Shown piece after piece: positions 8,593-17,837 of a DNA stretch of 64,000 nt. Location: the NCBI RefSeq assembly GCF_014652655.1, contig NZ_BMZF01000007.1:86605-150604 (forward strand), read 5' to 3'. The notes under the pieces were generated by a model. That model was not told the DNA's origin. It searched no databases and saw nothing but the letters and a program-made list of their open reading frames with translations. The DNA is from Paramylibacter ulvae. GTDB lineage: Bacteria; Pseudomonadota; Alphaproteobacteria; Rhodobacterales; Rhodobacteraceae. Position numbers and translations under genes: made by a program. Every line of letters starts with the position of its first letter. Position 1 is the stretch's first letter.

Positions 8593-8946
8593 TTAATCGT
8601 CGTCGTACATCTCGTCTTTGCCAGCGGGGGCCACGGGGGCGTCCGACTGCATCTTCTTGTCTTGGATTTCTTGCGCGGTTCGCATCATTGTGCGTACACC
8701 GGCAATAAACCCCAGCATTGTAAATATGATCATCAACAAAGGCAGCGTTCCAAACAGAACATCCAATCCGTATCCGATCCCGAAACCAAGCAACAAACCT
8801 GTTACCAATTCCGTCACCATCCGCCAGCCTGCTTGCGCTTGGCTATAGTGGCTTTCTTCGCGCGGTGCGGGCTCTTTCCCTTTGCGCAGCGCATCAAGCC
8901 GACCATTTAAGGCATCCAATCGCTCTTTATCGGGGCCATCTGACAT
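8593..8946 (-). CDS. atpI: ATP synthase protein I
   Basis: A 117-residue accessory protein with a charged N-terminal half (residues 1-45) and two membrane helices (about 55-72 and 80-98; LVTGLLLGFGIGYGLDVLFG then LLMIIFTMLGFIAGV). AtpI is known to help c-ring assembly and ion handling in other bacteria. It is first in the F0 operon. The start ATG 8946 is set by an AGGAGG site; the longer frame to 8982 is not needed. The operon promoter should lie in the 275-bp gap upstream. Confidence 0.9.
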   Translation of the reverse strand: MSDGPDKERLDALNGRLDALRKGKEPAPREESHYSQAQAGWRMVTELVTGLLLGFGIGYGLDVLFGTLPLLMIIFTMLGFIAGVRTMMRTAQEIQDKKMQSDAPVAPAGKDEMYDDD

Positions 8947-9128
8947 ATGTCTGCCTCCTGATTCTGGCGTTGAATTGCCCATACCGGACAGTTGCGCGGA
9001 AAATAGAAATTAACCCTGCCAGAGTCAATCATTCTATTTTCACTTAACTGACTGAAATCAAACAAAAATCACAAACTGCGACATATGCGAACCTAACGTC
9101 ATCACAAATTCGTTCACGCAATTGATTA

Positions 9129-9146
9129 TTCAACCATTCGGTTGAA
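9129..9146. repeat. Perfect 7-bp inverted repeat upstream of the atp operon and thioesterase pair
   Basis: TTCAACC-ATTC-GGTTGAA lies in the 8947-9221 gap between the divergent atpI and thioesterase genes. There is no T-tract, so it is more likely an operator or mRNA leader hairpin than a terminator. The binding factor is unknown. Confidence 0.4.
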
Positions 9147-9221
9147 AGTAACTTTGCGTTCCAAGGGGTGACAGTTTGAATTCTTCGTTCTAGGTTATCC
9201 AAAACAACGCAGGCAATTCAC

Positions 9222-9653
9222 ATGGTCAAACCAAACGCAGCACAACAAGCATTTACGCAAAACCTCCCCTTGTGTCAGGCATTGGGGATGGAAGTCACGG
9301 ATGTGGATGAAGGAACCGCAACATTGATCATGCCCTATTCCCCCGAATTGATTGGTGACCCGACCACAGGCGTTATTCACGGTGGTGCGGTTTCCGCATT
9401 GATGGACAGCGCCAGCGGATTGGCTGTTTATATGCACCCTGAAAACAAAGGGCACACCGCAACGATAGATCTGCGCATTGATTACATGCGCCCCGCAGCA
9501 CCGAATAAATCCATCACCGCCCATGCAGAAGTGTACCACGCAACCCGCAGCGTCGCGTTTTTGCGCGCAACGGCATGGACAGATGATCGAAACCGCCCCA
9601 TTGCACAGGCCACGGGTGCATTTGTATTCACCAAGAAAAAGAAAACATCATGA
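9222..9653 (+). CDS. PaaI-family hot-dog acyl-CoA thioesterase
   Basis: A 143-residue single hot-dog domain. The family motif GDPTTGVIHGGAVSALMDSA (residues about 46-65) holds the HGG signature, with a following acidic residue as the usual catalytic position. DLRIDYMRPAAPNKSI is the typical central strand region. It would hydrolyse acyl- or aryl-CoA; the substrate is unknown. It is the first of a tandem pair, and its stop overlaps the next start (ATGA). The start ATG 9222 has only a weak ribosome site. Confidence 0.88.
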   Translation: MVKPNAAQQAFTQNLPLCQALGMEVTDVDEGTATLIMPYSPELIGDPTTGVIHGGAVSALMDSASGLAVYMHPENKGHTATIDLRIDYMRPAAPNKSITAHAEVYHATRSVAFLRATAWTDDRNRPIAQATGAFVFTKKKKTS

Positions 9654-10159
9654 TTGAAAAAATCGAACCCGTCCAAGATGTCAAACGCCGCCGCGATGCG
9701 GTACTCAGTAGCTTTGTCGATCGTGTGCCGTTTTTAAAATTCATGGGCATAACATTTGATCGCCGCGGCAATGAATTAACGGGCATTATGAATTTCGATC
9801 CCAAGCTGATTGGCAACCCCGTTGTTGAACGCCTACACGGTGGTGGCACCGCGTCATTTTTAGAAAGTGCCGCGATCATTACCTTGGCATGGAAAAACAT
9901 TTGGGATGCTATGGAAGCGGGCGAAATTGATTTGGAAAATCTTGAGGGCGGCGCTTTGCCCCCCTTGCCCAAAACCATTGACCTGACAATTGATTATCTG
10001 CGTCCGGGGTTGCCCCGCGATGCCTACGCCCGCGCCACGGTAAACCGTTCGGGGCGGCGTTACGCATCCGTTCATGTCGAAGCATGGCAAGATCGACGTG
10101 AGGTATTATTCGCACAGGCGACGGGGCATTTTTTAATGCCCTATGAAATGCGACCATAA
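9650..10159 (+). CDS. Second PaaI-like hot-dog thioesterase
   Basis: A 169-residue hot-dog protein related to its upstream neighbour: GNPVVERLHGGGTASFLESA aligns with GDPTTGVIHGGAVSALMDSA, and LTIDYLRPGLPRDAY with LRIDYMRPAAPNKSI. It carries an insert of about 20 residues after the first helix (IWDAMEAGEIDLENLEGG). ATGA coupling suggests the two may form a hetero-oligomer; hot-dog proteins often work as dimers of dimers. Its 3' end overlaps the convergent cyclopropane-synthase-like gene by 19 bp. Confidence 0.85.
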   Translation: MIEKIEPVQDVKRRRDAVLSSFVDRVPFLKFMGITFDRRGNELTGIMNFDPKLIGNPVVERLHGGGTASFLESAAIITLAWKNIWDAMEAGEIDLENLEGGALPPLPKTIDLTIDYLRPGLPRDAYARATVNRSGRRYASVHVEAWQDRREVLFAQATGHFLMPYEMRP

Positions 10160-11364
10160 AGATAATCACGTGTAATCGGCAGGCTATTTAAATCCTTCGT
10201 TAATTGGAATTGAAACACCACTTGGCGATCATTGCGAAAACTTGCCTCTGACACGGCCAGATAATATCGCCACATCCGACAGAAATCCGTGTCATACATA
10301 TTGGTGGCCGCATCTATGTTTGCCTCGAACCGTGCGCGCCAATGGCGGATTGTTTCGGCATAATGCAAACGCCATATCTCGATATCTGCGGTTAACATAT
10401 TTTCGTTTTCAATTGCGGTTAATGCTTCGGACATGGCGGGGACGTATCCCCCTGGAAATATATATTTCAAAATCCACTTACTTGTCGCATTGGGTGGCCC
10501 AGCGCGCCCGATAGTGTGGATCAGCGCAACGCCATCGCTGACCAAGAGTTTGCGAATTTTTGCAAAATATTCGGGATAATGGGGTACACCCACATGTTCA
10601 AACATGCCCACCGAAACAATGCGATCAAATGGTTCATCCAAATCACGATAATCCATCAGACGAAATTCAACCTGCCCGTCCAGCCCCATATCCTTGGCCC
10701 GCTGGCAAGCAACGCGATGCTGTTCACGTGACAAGGTTACACCAACAACATTCACCCCATAATCACGCGCCAGCGTTAACGCCATCCCACCCCAACCACA
10801 GCCGATGTCCAACACCCGCTGTTCGGGCGATAACTCAAGCTTGGCTGCGATATGTGCTTTTTTCTGAACCTGCGCCAGTTCCAAACTATCGTCTGGTGTT
10901 TTGAAATAGCCACATGAATATTGCAGGTCTTCGTCCAGAAACAGGCGATACAGATCCTCTGATAAATCGTAATGATGTGCGACGTTTTCTTGCGCGCGCC
11001 CTAAAATATTGCGCTGTTCCAAGCGGCGCAAAGATTTACGTAAACCAACCAACGGGCGTTGCCACCAAATTGTGCTGTTGGCGAACCGCCCTGAATTGCG
11101 CGCAATATTGCGAATGGCAAGCGCGACAAAACCATAGAGATCATCATTTGCAATGGTCAGGCGCCCATCTGTATAAGCCTCGCCCACTGCCAAATCTGGA
11201 TTTTGAATGATTTTTCGCGGCAATGCGGGATCATGAAATGTCAGCGTGACAACTTTGCCAGACCCATCTCCAAATGCGCATTTCTGCCCATCGGCCAGAT
11301 GAACTTCCAACTGGCCATGCTGGATCATTTTGCCCAGCATTTGTTTGAATAAAGCAGTCCACAT
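10141..11364 (-). CDS. Cyclopropane-fatty-acyl-phospholipid synthase family methyltransferase
   Basis: A 407-residue SAM-dependent enzyme acting on unsaturated phospholipid acyl chains. The N-terminal lipid-binding region is at residues 1-110. The CFA signature QENVAHHYDLSEDLY with LQYSCGYF is at about 125-154, SAM motif I LDIGCGWGG at 185-193, and MFEHVGVPHYPEYF and the GGYVPAMSE loop follow. Family members methylenate or methylate double bonds; cyclopropane versus branched methyl products cannot be told apart here. It lies 24 bp after the desaturase gene on the same strand, so the two may act in sequence on membrane lipids. Confidence 0.9.
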   Translation of the reverse strand: MWTALFKQMLGKMIQHGQLEVHLADGQKCAFGDGSGKVVTLTFHDPALPRKIIQNPDLAVGEAYTDGRLTIANDDLYGFVALAIRNIARNSGRFANSTIWWQRPLVGLRKSLRRLEQRNILGRAQENVAHHYDLSEDLYRLFLDEDLQYSCGYFKTPDDSLELAQVQKKAHIAAKLELSPEQRVLDIGCGWGGMALTLARDYGVNVVGVTLSREQHRVACQRAKDMGLDGQVEFRLMDYRDLDEPFDRIVSVGMFEHVGVPHYPEYFAKIRKLLVSDGVALIHTIGRAGPPNATSKWILKYIFPGGYVPAMSEALTAIENENMLTADIEIWRLHYAETIRHWRARFEANIDAATNMYDTDFCRMWRYYLAVSEASFRNDRQVVFQFQLTKDLNSLPITRDYLYGRIS

Positions 11365-11388
11365 ATCACACCCATTTGGGCGCGATGT

Positions 11389-12417
11389 TTAAATGCGCGC
11401 CTCTGCAAATCGCACCATGCGGCGCGATTGTTCATCCCACAAGTGTAGGTTTACACAAGACAGGCTTTCCCACAATGTCAGACGTTTCATTTCCGCCAAA
11501 ACGGGATGATCCTTGATCACCTCGGACAGGCGATAAAACGGAATACGCGCATATAAATGATGCACATGGTGCACACCGATATTGCCTGTCATCCAACGCA
11601 GCGGTCCTGGCAAAACGTAATGTGAACTGCCGTAAAGGGCGGCGTCATGCACATCCCAATCTTCGGGCTGATCCCAATGGGTTTCTTCGAATTGATGCTG
11701 AACGTAAAACAGCCAAATTCCCATGGCAGCGGCGAAAAATGTGGACAAACAAAATACAAACGCAAATGCTTTGAACCCCATGAAATAAATCAAAATCGCG
11801 GAAATCACGACGATACCCGCATTGGTGCCCATGGCGCTGATCCAATATTTGATGCCATCTTTGAAATAACCAATCGGCAAACGGTTTTCGAAACCAAACA
11901 CATAGATTGGTCCGATGAAAAACAACGTGATCGGGTGGCGATACAGGCGATACATTATTTTGCCCATTTTTGTACTGGCGCGATATTCTTCGACCGTCAT
12001 CGTGTGAATATCACCCGTGCCGCGCTTTTCCAAATTACCCGATGCGCCGTGATGGATTGAATGGCTACGACGCCACACGTCATAGGGTGTGAGGGTAAAC
12101 ACCCCAATCACACGCCCGACCCAATCATTCGCCAGCTTGTTGGAAAACAACGATCCATGTCCGCAATCATGTTGCAACATGAACAAGCGCACCAAAAATC
12201 CGCCTGCCACCAAACACACACCTGCCGTCAACCAAAGGCTATAAAACGTAGTCCACCACGCCAAGACCCACAGACCAATAAACGGGGCGAAGGTTACGAA
12301 AACCTCAAAGATACTGCGGGCCATATTGGGCTGACGGTATTTTGCCAAAATACGCATCCAGTCTTTGGCAGACATATCGCCAGTTTCTGGCAATGCTGCC
12401 GATTCCATATCTTTCAT
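11389..12417 (-). CDS. Membrane fatty acid desaturase
   Basis: A 342-residue integral membrane di-iron enzyme. The three His boxes are HDCGHGSLF, RSHSIHHGASGNLE and GVHHVHHLYARIP; hydrophobic segments flank box 1 and lie between boxes 2 and 3. It inserts a double bond into an acyl chain; related Omega-6/Delta-12-type enzymes share these boxes, but the position and carrier are not resolved. The start ATG 12417 is chosen over upstream ORF codons; ATG 12408 is also possible. It is upstream of, and probably cotranscribed with, the cyclopropane-synthase-like gene. Confidence 0.88.
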   Translation of the reverse strand: MKDMESAALPETGDMSAKDWMRILAKYRQPNMARSIFEVFVTFAPFIGLWVLAWWTTFYSLWLTAGVCLVAGGFLVRLFMLQHDCGHGSLFSNKLANDWVGRVIGVFTLTPYDVWRRSHSIHHGASGNLEKRGTGDIHTMTVEEYRASTKMGKIMYRLYRHPITLFFIGPIYVFGFENRLPIGYFKDGIKYWISAMGTNAGIVVISAILIYFMGFKAFAFVFCLSTFFAAAMGIWLFYVQHQFEETHWDQPEDWDVHDAALYGSSHYVLPGPLRWMTGNIGVHHVHHLYARIPFYRLSEVIKDHPVLAEMKRLTLWESLSCVNLHLWDEQSRRMVRFAEARI

Positions 12418-12561
12418 TGAGACGCCCGTATTATTTTCGTTACGCCACGTCGTTAAACTATCACGGTCAAACTGCCTAGCGTTTAGTGCATCACACACGC
12501 GTTATGCGGCAAAAAACCTTTCTTTTGCCGTAATTTCAGTCATTTCAAAGGGGTTTGATCG

Positions 12562-13584
12562 TCATTGACGGTTTTGCCAGCTGCGCAATTGCGCATCGAC
12601 CTTGTCCAAATATGCCTGTTTATCGTTATCCGATTGAAACGACGCCTTGAACGAATTTTTGGCCAAGGTCACGATTTCATCGCCCGTTAAACCCACCGCA
12701 TCGGCCACTTGTTTGTAGTTTTCATTCACATAACCACCAAAATACGACGGGTCATCTGAATTCACGGTCGCCAACAAACCAGCATTCAGTGCTTTCTTTA
12801 TTGGGTGCTCTTTCAGGTCTGTGATTCCCTTCAGCCGCAGATTGGACAGCGGACACATGGTTAATGGCATCTGTTCCGCCGCCATGCGTGCCACCAGCGC
12901 AGGTTTTTCAAATGCACGATTGCCGTGGTCCACACGCGACACTTTCAAATCATCAAGTGCGGTTTCAATATATGCGGCGGGGCCTTCTTCGCCGGCATGG
13001 GCCACGGCCTTGAATCCTTGTGCGCGTGCTTGTGCAAACACGCGGCTGAATAATTCGGGTGGGCGGCCTGCTTCGGAACTATCCAAACCCACCGCGTAAA
13101 TATGTTCCTTGTGTTTGCATGCGCAATTCAGCGCACCAAATGCATCTTCTTCGTCCAGATGGCGCAGAAAACACATGATCAATTTCGACGTCATATCCAT
13201 TTCACGCCCCGCCGTTTCCAGCGCCGATGAAATGCCACCCAACACAGTTTCAAACGCGACACCGCGTTCCATATGCGCCTGAGGGTCGAAAAAGATTTCG
13301 ACATGGCGCACACCTTGGCCATGCACCTTTTCCAAATAAGCCATGGTCAAATCATAAAAATCGCGCTCATTAATCAGCACCGACATGCCTTGGTAATAAA
13401 CATCCAGAAAATCTTGCAGACAATCAAATTCATATGCGGCCTGCACCTGTTCCACGGTTTGATACGGCAATTCCACGCCGTTGCGTTTTGCCAATGCCAG
13501 CATCATTTCAGGCTCTAACGTGCCTTCGATATGCAAATGTAATTCTGCCTTTGGCAATACGTCGATCAAGCTGTGAAGGTTCAT
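12562..13584 (-). CDS. Adenine deaminase (adenosine-deaminase-fold, type 2)
   Basis: A 340-residue amidohydrolase. The metal-site motif HLHIEGTLEPE is at residues about 16-26, and HAGEEGPAAYIETAL, VDHGNRAF, CPLSNLRLKGI and NSDDPSYFGGY follow. HIEGTLEPE rather than HLDGSLRP, together with SDDPSYFGGY, point to the fungal-like adenine deaminase branch rather than true adenosine deaminase, though automatic pipelines often say adenosine deaminase. The reaction would be adenine to hypoxanthine plus ammonia in purine salvage. The start MNLHSLIDVLPKAELHLH is the ATG at 13584. Confidence 0.85.
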   Translation of the reverse strand: MNLHSLIDVLPKAELHLHIEGTLEPEMMLALAKRNGVELPYQTVEQVQAAYEFDCLQDFLDVYYQGMSVLINERDFYDLTMAYLEKVHGQGVRHVEIFFDPQAHMERGVAFETVLGGISSALETAGREMDMTSKLIMCFLRHLDEEDAFGALNCACKHKEHIYAVGLDSSEAGRPPELFSRVFAQARAQGFKAVAHAGEEGPAAYIETALDDLKVSRVDHGNRAFEKPALVARMAAEQMPLTMCPLSNLRLKGITDLKEHPIKKALNAGLLATVNSDDPSYFGGYVNENYKQVADAVGLTGDEIVTLAKNSFKASFQSDNDKQAYLDKVDAQLRSWQNRQ

Positions 13585-13681
13585 ATATCCGTTCCTTTTA
13601 CCATGCCCAAGAATGCGCCCCTTTGGCGCGAAATTCAACCCAGTGGTTGACCTTATCTGGCCTAAACCGCTAGGGGAAATT

Positions 13682-14008
13682 ATGTCACATACGCTTGATC
13701 ATGTTTTTGCAGCCCTCGCCGATCCAACACGGCGCGAAATCCTTGTGATGTTGCTCGAGGATGACATGGCCGTCACTGATGTGGCCGAACCGTTTGAAAT
13801 GTCGCTCGCAGCAATATCAAAACATTTGCAAATCCTCACCCGTGCTGGGTTAATCGCACAGGAAAAACGCGGCCGAGTGAAATGGTGCAAACTTGAACCG
13901 CTGGCGATGAAAGATGCCGCCATCTGGATGGAAAGCTTTGGTCAATTTGAAAATGTGAACCTCGAATATTTTGAAGCATTCTTGGAACAAACAATTAAAC
14001 CCGATTAG
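13682..14008 (+). CDS. ArsR-family winged-helix repressor
   Basis: A 108-residue small regulator. LADPTRREILVMLLE followed by recognition-helix sequence MSLAAISKHLQILTRAGLI (residues about 40-60) and a wing (EKRGRVKWCKLEP) are typical of the metalloregulator-like ArsR family. The clustered Cys/His metal ligands of ArsR or SmtB are missing (only one Cys), so it probably belongs to the non-metal branch linked to SRPBCC or stress genes. AGGGGAA precedes the ATG. The target is unknown, and no partner gene lies next to it on the same strand. Confidence 0.88.
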   Translation: MSHTLDHVFAALADPTRREILVMLLEDDMAVTDVAEPFEMSLAAISKHLQILTRAGLIAQEKRGRVKWCKLEPLAMKDAAIWMESFGQFENVNLEYFEAFLEQTIKPD

Positions 14009-14067
14009 GCTTGTTCAAATTGAAGCGATGAAATTAACGCCCTGCTAGCGATTGCACGTTACACCTG

Positions 14068-15438
14068 ATGACAATTCACACACGGGGTTGCGGCATTTTA
14101 AGGTTTATTCACATGGGCATTGCGGCGCTAACCCTGTGCTGTGCATTGGTAAAACAGGGACAGGCACAATCGGCATGGAACCCCATTCAAATTCCGCTAA
14201 CATCCGATGCGAACACCACGCCAACCAACACATCGGGACAACATTTGCAAAACTATTTTGATATGCCAGCACCCGATCCACGACAATATCGCCCACGCCC
14301 ACTGAACGATGTGGAACTTAACTTTGCCCGAACCGCGTGGCAGTTTTTTGAAAAAAACACTGACCCTGACACGGGATTGGTGCCGTCGGTGCAAAATTTC
14401 CAATCCATGACCATGTGGGATCAGGGCGGGTATCTGCTTGCCATTGCATCGGCACACCGCTTGGGCGTTATTTCACGCACCGATGCTGAACAACGGATTT
14501 TCAAAGCGCTGAGCAGTATGGCAAAATTACAGTTGTTTCAATCAGCGCTTCCAAACAAGGCATATAATATTCAATCGCTCGCGATGACCGACTATGCCAA
14601 CAAACCAACACCAAATGGCATTGGGTATTCCGCGCTTGATATCATGCGGTTGATGTCGGGCTTGTTGGTGGTAACGCAAAATTTCCCAGAATTTTTTCCC
14701 ATGGCGCAAAATATCGTTGATCGTTGGGATTTGAAACGCCTGACCGCGAACGGGCGGTTTCAAGGCATGGCGATTTTGCATCGCAAACACAAACGCAATG
14801 TCCAAGAGGGGCGCATTTGTTACGAACAATACGCCGCCCATACGGGCATGTTACTCGGGCTTCCAGTACAAGAGGCGTTTCAGTTTGCACCGATTTTACG
14901 CTGGCAAAAATATTTCGATATTCAATTGCCTGCCGATGTACGCACCAAATCAACACATGGTGTTTCCGCGGTGACAACATCCGAACCGTTTTTGTTGGAG
15001 GTTTTGGAATACGGTTGGCGCCCAGAAACATTTGATGTGGCATGGGCGGTGTTTCGTGCCCAAATGTTTCGCCATAAAGAAACGGGGATTTTAACGTCGC
15101 TCAGCGAAGACCATATCAAGGGGCCACCCTATTTTGCATATAACACGATCCTCACAGACCACGAACCATTTGTAAGTGTTACCGCGCGGCGCAAGGATGT
15201 ATCAGATAAACGCGGGTTATCAACAAAGGCCAGCTTTGCTTGGTGGGCGATTACCGATCATCCCTATACGGTGGAATTAGTGAATGCGGTGCAAGGTTTG
15301 CAAACATCAAACGGGTGGTATGCAGGATTGTTTGAATCCACCATGCAACCTAATGAAATTTTAACGCTGAATACCAACGCGGTGATATTAGAGGCCCTGC
15401 ATTACAAAGCGTTCGGGCCTCTTTATCAGCGGCAATAA
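14068..15438 (+). CDS. Exported DUF3131 protein (alpha/alpha-toroid, glucoamylase-like fold)
   Basis: A 456-residue protein. A hydrophobic leader (residues about 15-33, MGIAALTLCCALVKQGQAQ) suggests export, with cleavage near AQS. The rest matches DUF3131 as I recall it: NFARTAWQFFEKNTDPDTGLVPSV, MTMWDQGGYLLAI, TDYANKPTPNGIGYSALDI and the C-terminal TLNTNAVILEALHYKAFGP. The fold predicted for the family is a six-hairpin toroid as in glycoside hydrolases; activity is unproven. It is likely periplasmic and acts on a glycan. It is monocistronic and convergent with a lipoprotein gene 5 bp away. Confidence 0.8.
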   Translation: MTIHTRGCGILRFIHMGIAALTLCCALVKQGQAQSAWNPIQIPLTSDANTTPTNTSGQHLQNYFDMPAPDPRQYRPRPLNDVELNFARTAWQFFEKNTDPDTGLVPSVQNFQSMTMWDQGGYLLAIASAHRLGVISRTDAEQRIFKALSSMAKLQLFQSALPNKAYNIQSLAMTDYANKPTPNGIGYSALDIMRLMSGLLVVTQNFPEFFPMAQNIVDRWDLKRLTANGRFQGMAILHRKHKRNVQEGRICYEQYAAHTGMLLGLPVQEAFQFAPILRWQKYFDIQLPADVRTKSTHGVSAVTTSEPFLLEVLEYGWRPETFDVAWAVFRAQMFRHKETGILTSLSEDHIKGPPYFAYNTILTDHEPFVSVTARRKDVSDKRGLSTKASFAWWAITDHPYTVELVNAVQGLQTSNGWYAGLFESTMQPNEILTLNTNAVILEALHYKAFGPLYQRQ

Positions 15439-15443
15439 ACGAT

Positions 15444-16007
15444 TTATTCTACGCGGCGCATGGTGCGCGTGACTGGTTTACGCTTTGAATAATCGATACT
15501 GTTCAGATCAATCACCAACCCCGTTTCATCGGCGGTGAAAACGGTTTGCGACATCACAGAATATGAATGATACGGGAAACGTTCCTTGTCATGGCGCAGG
15601 GTTTGATACCACAAACCGTTTTGATGCCCCGTTTGCACCAGCACAGGCATATAATCATCACCAACCTTGAGCGATGTTTTACATTGCCCCAACTTCATAT
15701 GACATTTACCGCTTTGCAACTGCACCAATACGGGATCACCAAACGAAAGCGCATCAACGGGCGTTGTTGGAACGGGCGTTTCTTCCTCCGCAAAAAATGC
15801 GTTGAATATTGGTTTTGGTTTGTCTTCGCTAACCAAATACAGGTTTGAATTTGTTTCGGCACGGCGCGGGTTATGCGCGTATGTGGTTGATGTCACACCT
15901 GGCATCAATCCCATCGTTTCTGGCATTGCGCGCTCTTTTGGCCCGAATATGCTACACCCAGTCAATGACACGGCACATAGCAGAGTAATTGTCGCAAAAC
16001 GGTTCAT
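15444..16007 (-). CDS. Hypothetical lipoprotein, paralogue of the one at 16970-17662
   Basis: A 187-residue protein. The signal peptide MNRFATITLLCAVSLTGC gives a lipobox LTGC with Cys18. It is not a family I recognise. It shares an arrangement with the lipoprotein encoded about 1 kb upstream: LMPGVTSTTY against LKPGITAAQF, CHMKLGQCK against CSSTLGECK, a Gly-Leu/Ile-Trp segment (HQNGLWYQT against TGGIWHRIE), and a closing VFTADETGLVID against YFTLDKYGIVQD. The start ATG 16007 is chosen for the signal peptide; the longer frame is unlikely. It lies 55 bp after the EamA gene, likely in the same transcript. Confidence 0.7.
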   Translation of the reverse strand: MNRFATITLLCAVSLTGCSIFGPKERAMPETMGLMPGVTSTTYAHNPRRAETNSNLYLVSEDKPKPIFNAFFAEEETPVPTTPVDALSFGDPVLVQLQSGKCHMKLGQCKTSLKVGDDYMPVLVQTGHQNGLWYQTLRHDKERFPYHSYSVMSQTVFTADETGLVIDLNSIDYSKRKPVTRTMRRVE

Positions 16008-16062
16008 TTTGCCCCCATTTTTTCTTGAGCCATAGCTCAAATTAATTGTGCGCGCTATAAAT

Positions 16063-16944
16063 TTAGCGGCGTAACAACATAAATAACGCAACGATAGTTG
16101 CAAAAACGCCAATCAACACCCCAATATCGGGTGTAGATTTGGTGATATACAACTCCCACAATATTACCCAACTTGGGGTTAAATAAGTGTAAGCCATCAC
16201 ATTCGCGGATGGCAATTGCATAGATGCATATTGCAACAACATAAATGTCATCGCGCTCGCACACACCGCCAGATAAAATAGGCCTGCCCAAAAATAGCTG
16301 GGTAATGTCGTCCATTGTGTCGATGCCAAATCACGTGCACCGACGCTTGCCAAAATAACCATGGCCGCAACAATCATGCCAAATGTGAAAACGACCGTTG
16401 GTTCACCACGGTTCAATTTGCGCACCAATGGCGTATATGCGGCATGTGCAATACAGCCGACAAAAAACACCTGCTCCCCCCGCCCGATATCAAATTGAAC
16501 CACAGCGCCAATATCCGCGTTAAAAATCACCCATAACGCGCCAATCCCGCCGATCAGCAACGAAAGCCACATCCAGCGCGTGGTGATTTGGCCCAGAAAC
16601 AGATATCCAAACCCTGCACTCATGATCGGGGTTAATGTAAACACCGCTGACGCTGAAACGGGGGCTGCGGTTTTTAATCCTTCGAACATCAAACCGAAAT
16701 AAATCGCAAACAATCCTCCCAACAGGATATAGCGCCAGGGTGCGCGCCAATGGATGCGCTTAAACCCAACCGTGAAATGCGCCAACGCACCAACCAAGAC
16801 ACCCGAAATCACAAACCGCACCGCCATCATCGCAGCGGGTTCCATAAGATGCGCAATCCGTGTGCCAAAGCTGAACGACCCCGCAACCAGAAATGAAAAC
16901 AACAGCATCGCCAAATGGCCGCGCGCAAAAGGGGAAATTGTCAT
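16063..16944 (-). CDS. EamA/DMT-superfamily transporter
   Basis: A 293-residue protein with about ten hydrophobic helices in two EamA repeats (first half through WRYILLGGLFAIYFGLMFEGLK and TLTPIMSAGFGYLFLG; second half ending TYLTPSWVILWELYI and VFATIVALFMLLRR). DMT-family members export amino acids, nucleosides or other metabolites; the substrate is not predictable. It sits between two related lipoprotein genes on the same strand with gaps of 25 and 55 bp, so all three probably form one operon. Confidence 0.85.
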   Translation of the reverse strand: MTISPFARGHLAMLLFSFLVAGSFSFGTRIAHLMEPAAMMAVRFVISGVLVGALAHFTVGFKRIHWRAPWRYILLGGLFAIYFGLMFEGLKTAAPVSASAVFTLTPIMSAGFGYLFLGQITTRWMWLSLLIGGIGALWVIFNADIGAVVQFDIGRGEQVFFVGCIAHAAYTPLVRKLNRGEPTVVFTFGMIVAAMVILASVGARDLASTQWTTLPSYFWAGLFYLAVCASAMTFMLLQYASMQLPSANVMAYTYLTPSWVILWELYITKSTPDIGVLIGVFATIVALFMLLRR

Positions 16945-16969
16945 ATTTGTGGAGTGCCCTAGAAAATCA

Positions 16970-17662
16970 TTATTTCAACCGCATCGCGGTGTTTAATTCT
17001 TCGCCAGATTTGGTGCGGCGCCAGATTTTACTGTCTTGGACAATACCATATTTGTCGAGCGTGAAATATGTTTCCACTTCCAATTCGTCTTCGCCCGCCA
17101 TTGGCCGAACCACCGTTTCGATGCGGTGCCAGATACCCCCAGTTTCAGACAAAACCGAAACCCGTCTTTCACGCTTGTTGCCCTTGATGCGGGTGAATTT
17201 GCATTCGCCCAATGTAGATGAACAATCATGGGGTTCATATCTGACCTTGGTGATCCCAGACACGTTCAGCCCCTGAAACCGTTCATCCAGCTCCACATTA
17301 AACGGCAGTTTGATCTTGCCGTCTTTTAAAAATTCCGTGGCTTGCATTTGCACCGCCATGTTTTGCAAATCTTGGGGATCAATATCATCGGGTGGCGCAA
17401 CCAAGACAAAGCCGGCAATGCGATGCCCACCTTCGCGCGGGCTATATGTGAATTCATACAGGCCAGATTCCTCTGGTACGCTGGATTTATAATCATATGT
17501 CACATGGTATTTGTTTGGAACGCTTTGGCGCGTATCGAATTGTGCCGCCGTAATCCCCGGTTTCAACCCGCTTGACGTTAACTGTAATTTTCGCGGCTCT
17601 GGCACGGTACACCCAGCCAAAAATACCAATCCCAACCCAAGCCCAACAAACATTCGCGACAT
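16970..17662 (-). CDS. Hypothetical lipoprotein, paralogue of the one at 15444-16007
   Basis: A 230-residue protein whose signal peptide ends in a lipobox (VFLAGC, Cys near 17), followed by about 210 soluble residues. It is not a recognised family. The Cys pair in DCSSTLGECKFT and the C-terminal TYFTLDKYGIVQDSKIWRR correspond to segments in the smaller lipoprotein downstream of the EamA gene, suggesting an old duplication. The start ATG 17662 (MSRMFVGLGLGLVF) gives a proper signal peptide. It is first of the three-gene unit. Confidence 0.7.
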   Translation of the reverse strand: MSRMFVGLGLGLVFLAGCTVPEPRKLQLTSSGLKPGITAAQFDTRQSVPNKYHVTYDYKSSVPEESGLYEFTYSPREGGHRIAGFVLVAPPDDIDPQDLQNMAVQMQATEFLKDGKIKLPFNVELDERFQGLNVSGITKVRYEPHDCSSTLGECKFTRIKGNKRERRVSVLSETGGIWHRIETVVRPMAGEDELEVETYFTLDKYGIVQDSKIWRRTKSGEELNTAMRLK

Positions 17663-17837
17663 GAAATATCCAATCCTTTGCACGCATAGGCTACGCAAAT
17701 CATCACAAAAGAGCCAGTGGAATTTCCATAATCACACGCGCTTTTGTTTCCGTTTGCGCAACAGTCATTTTCCCATGATTTGGTTTAACTCAAACGCAAA
17801 CAATCATAACTCTGTCCTAACCTGAAAGGACAATACA

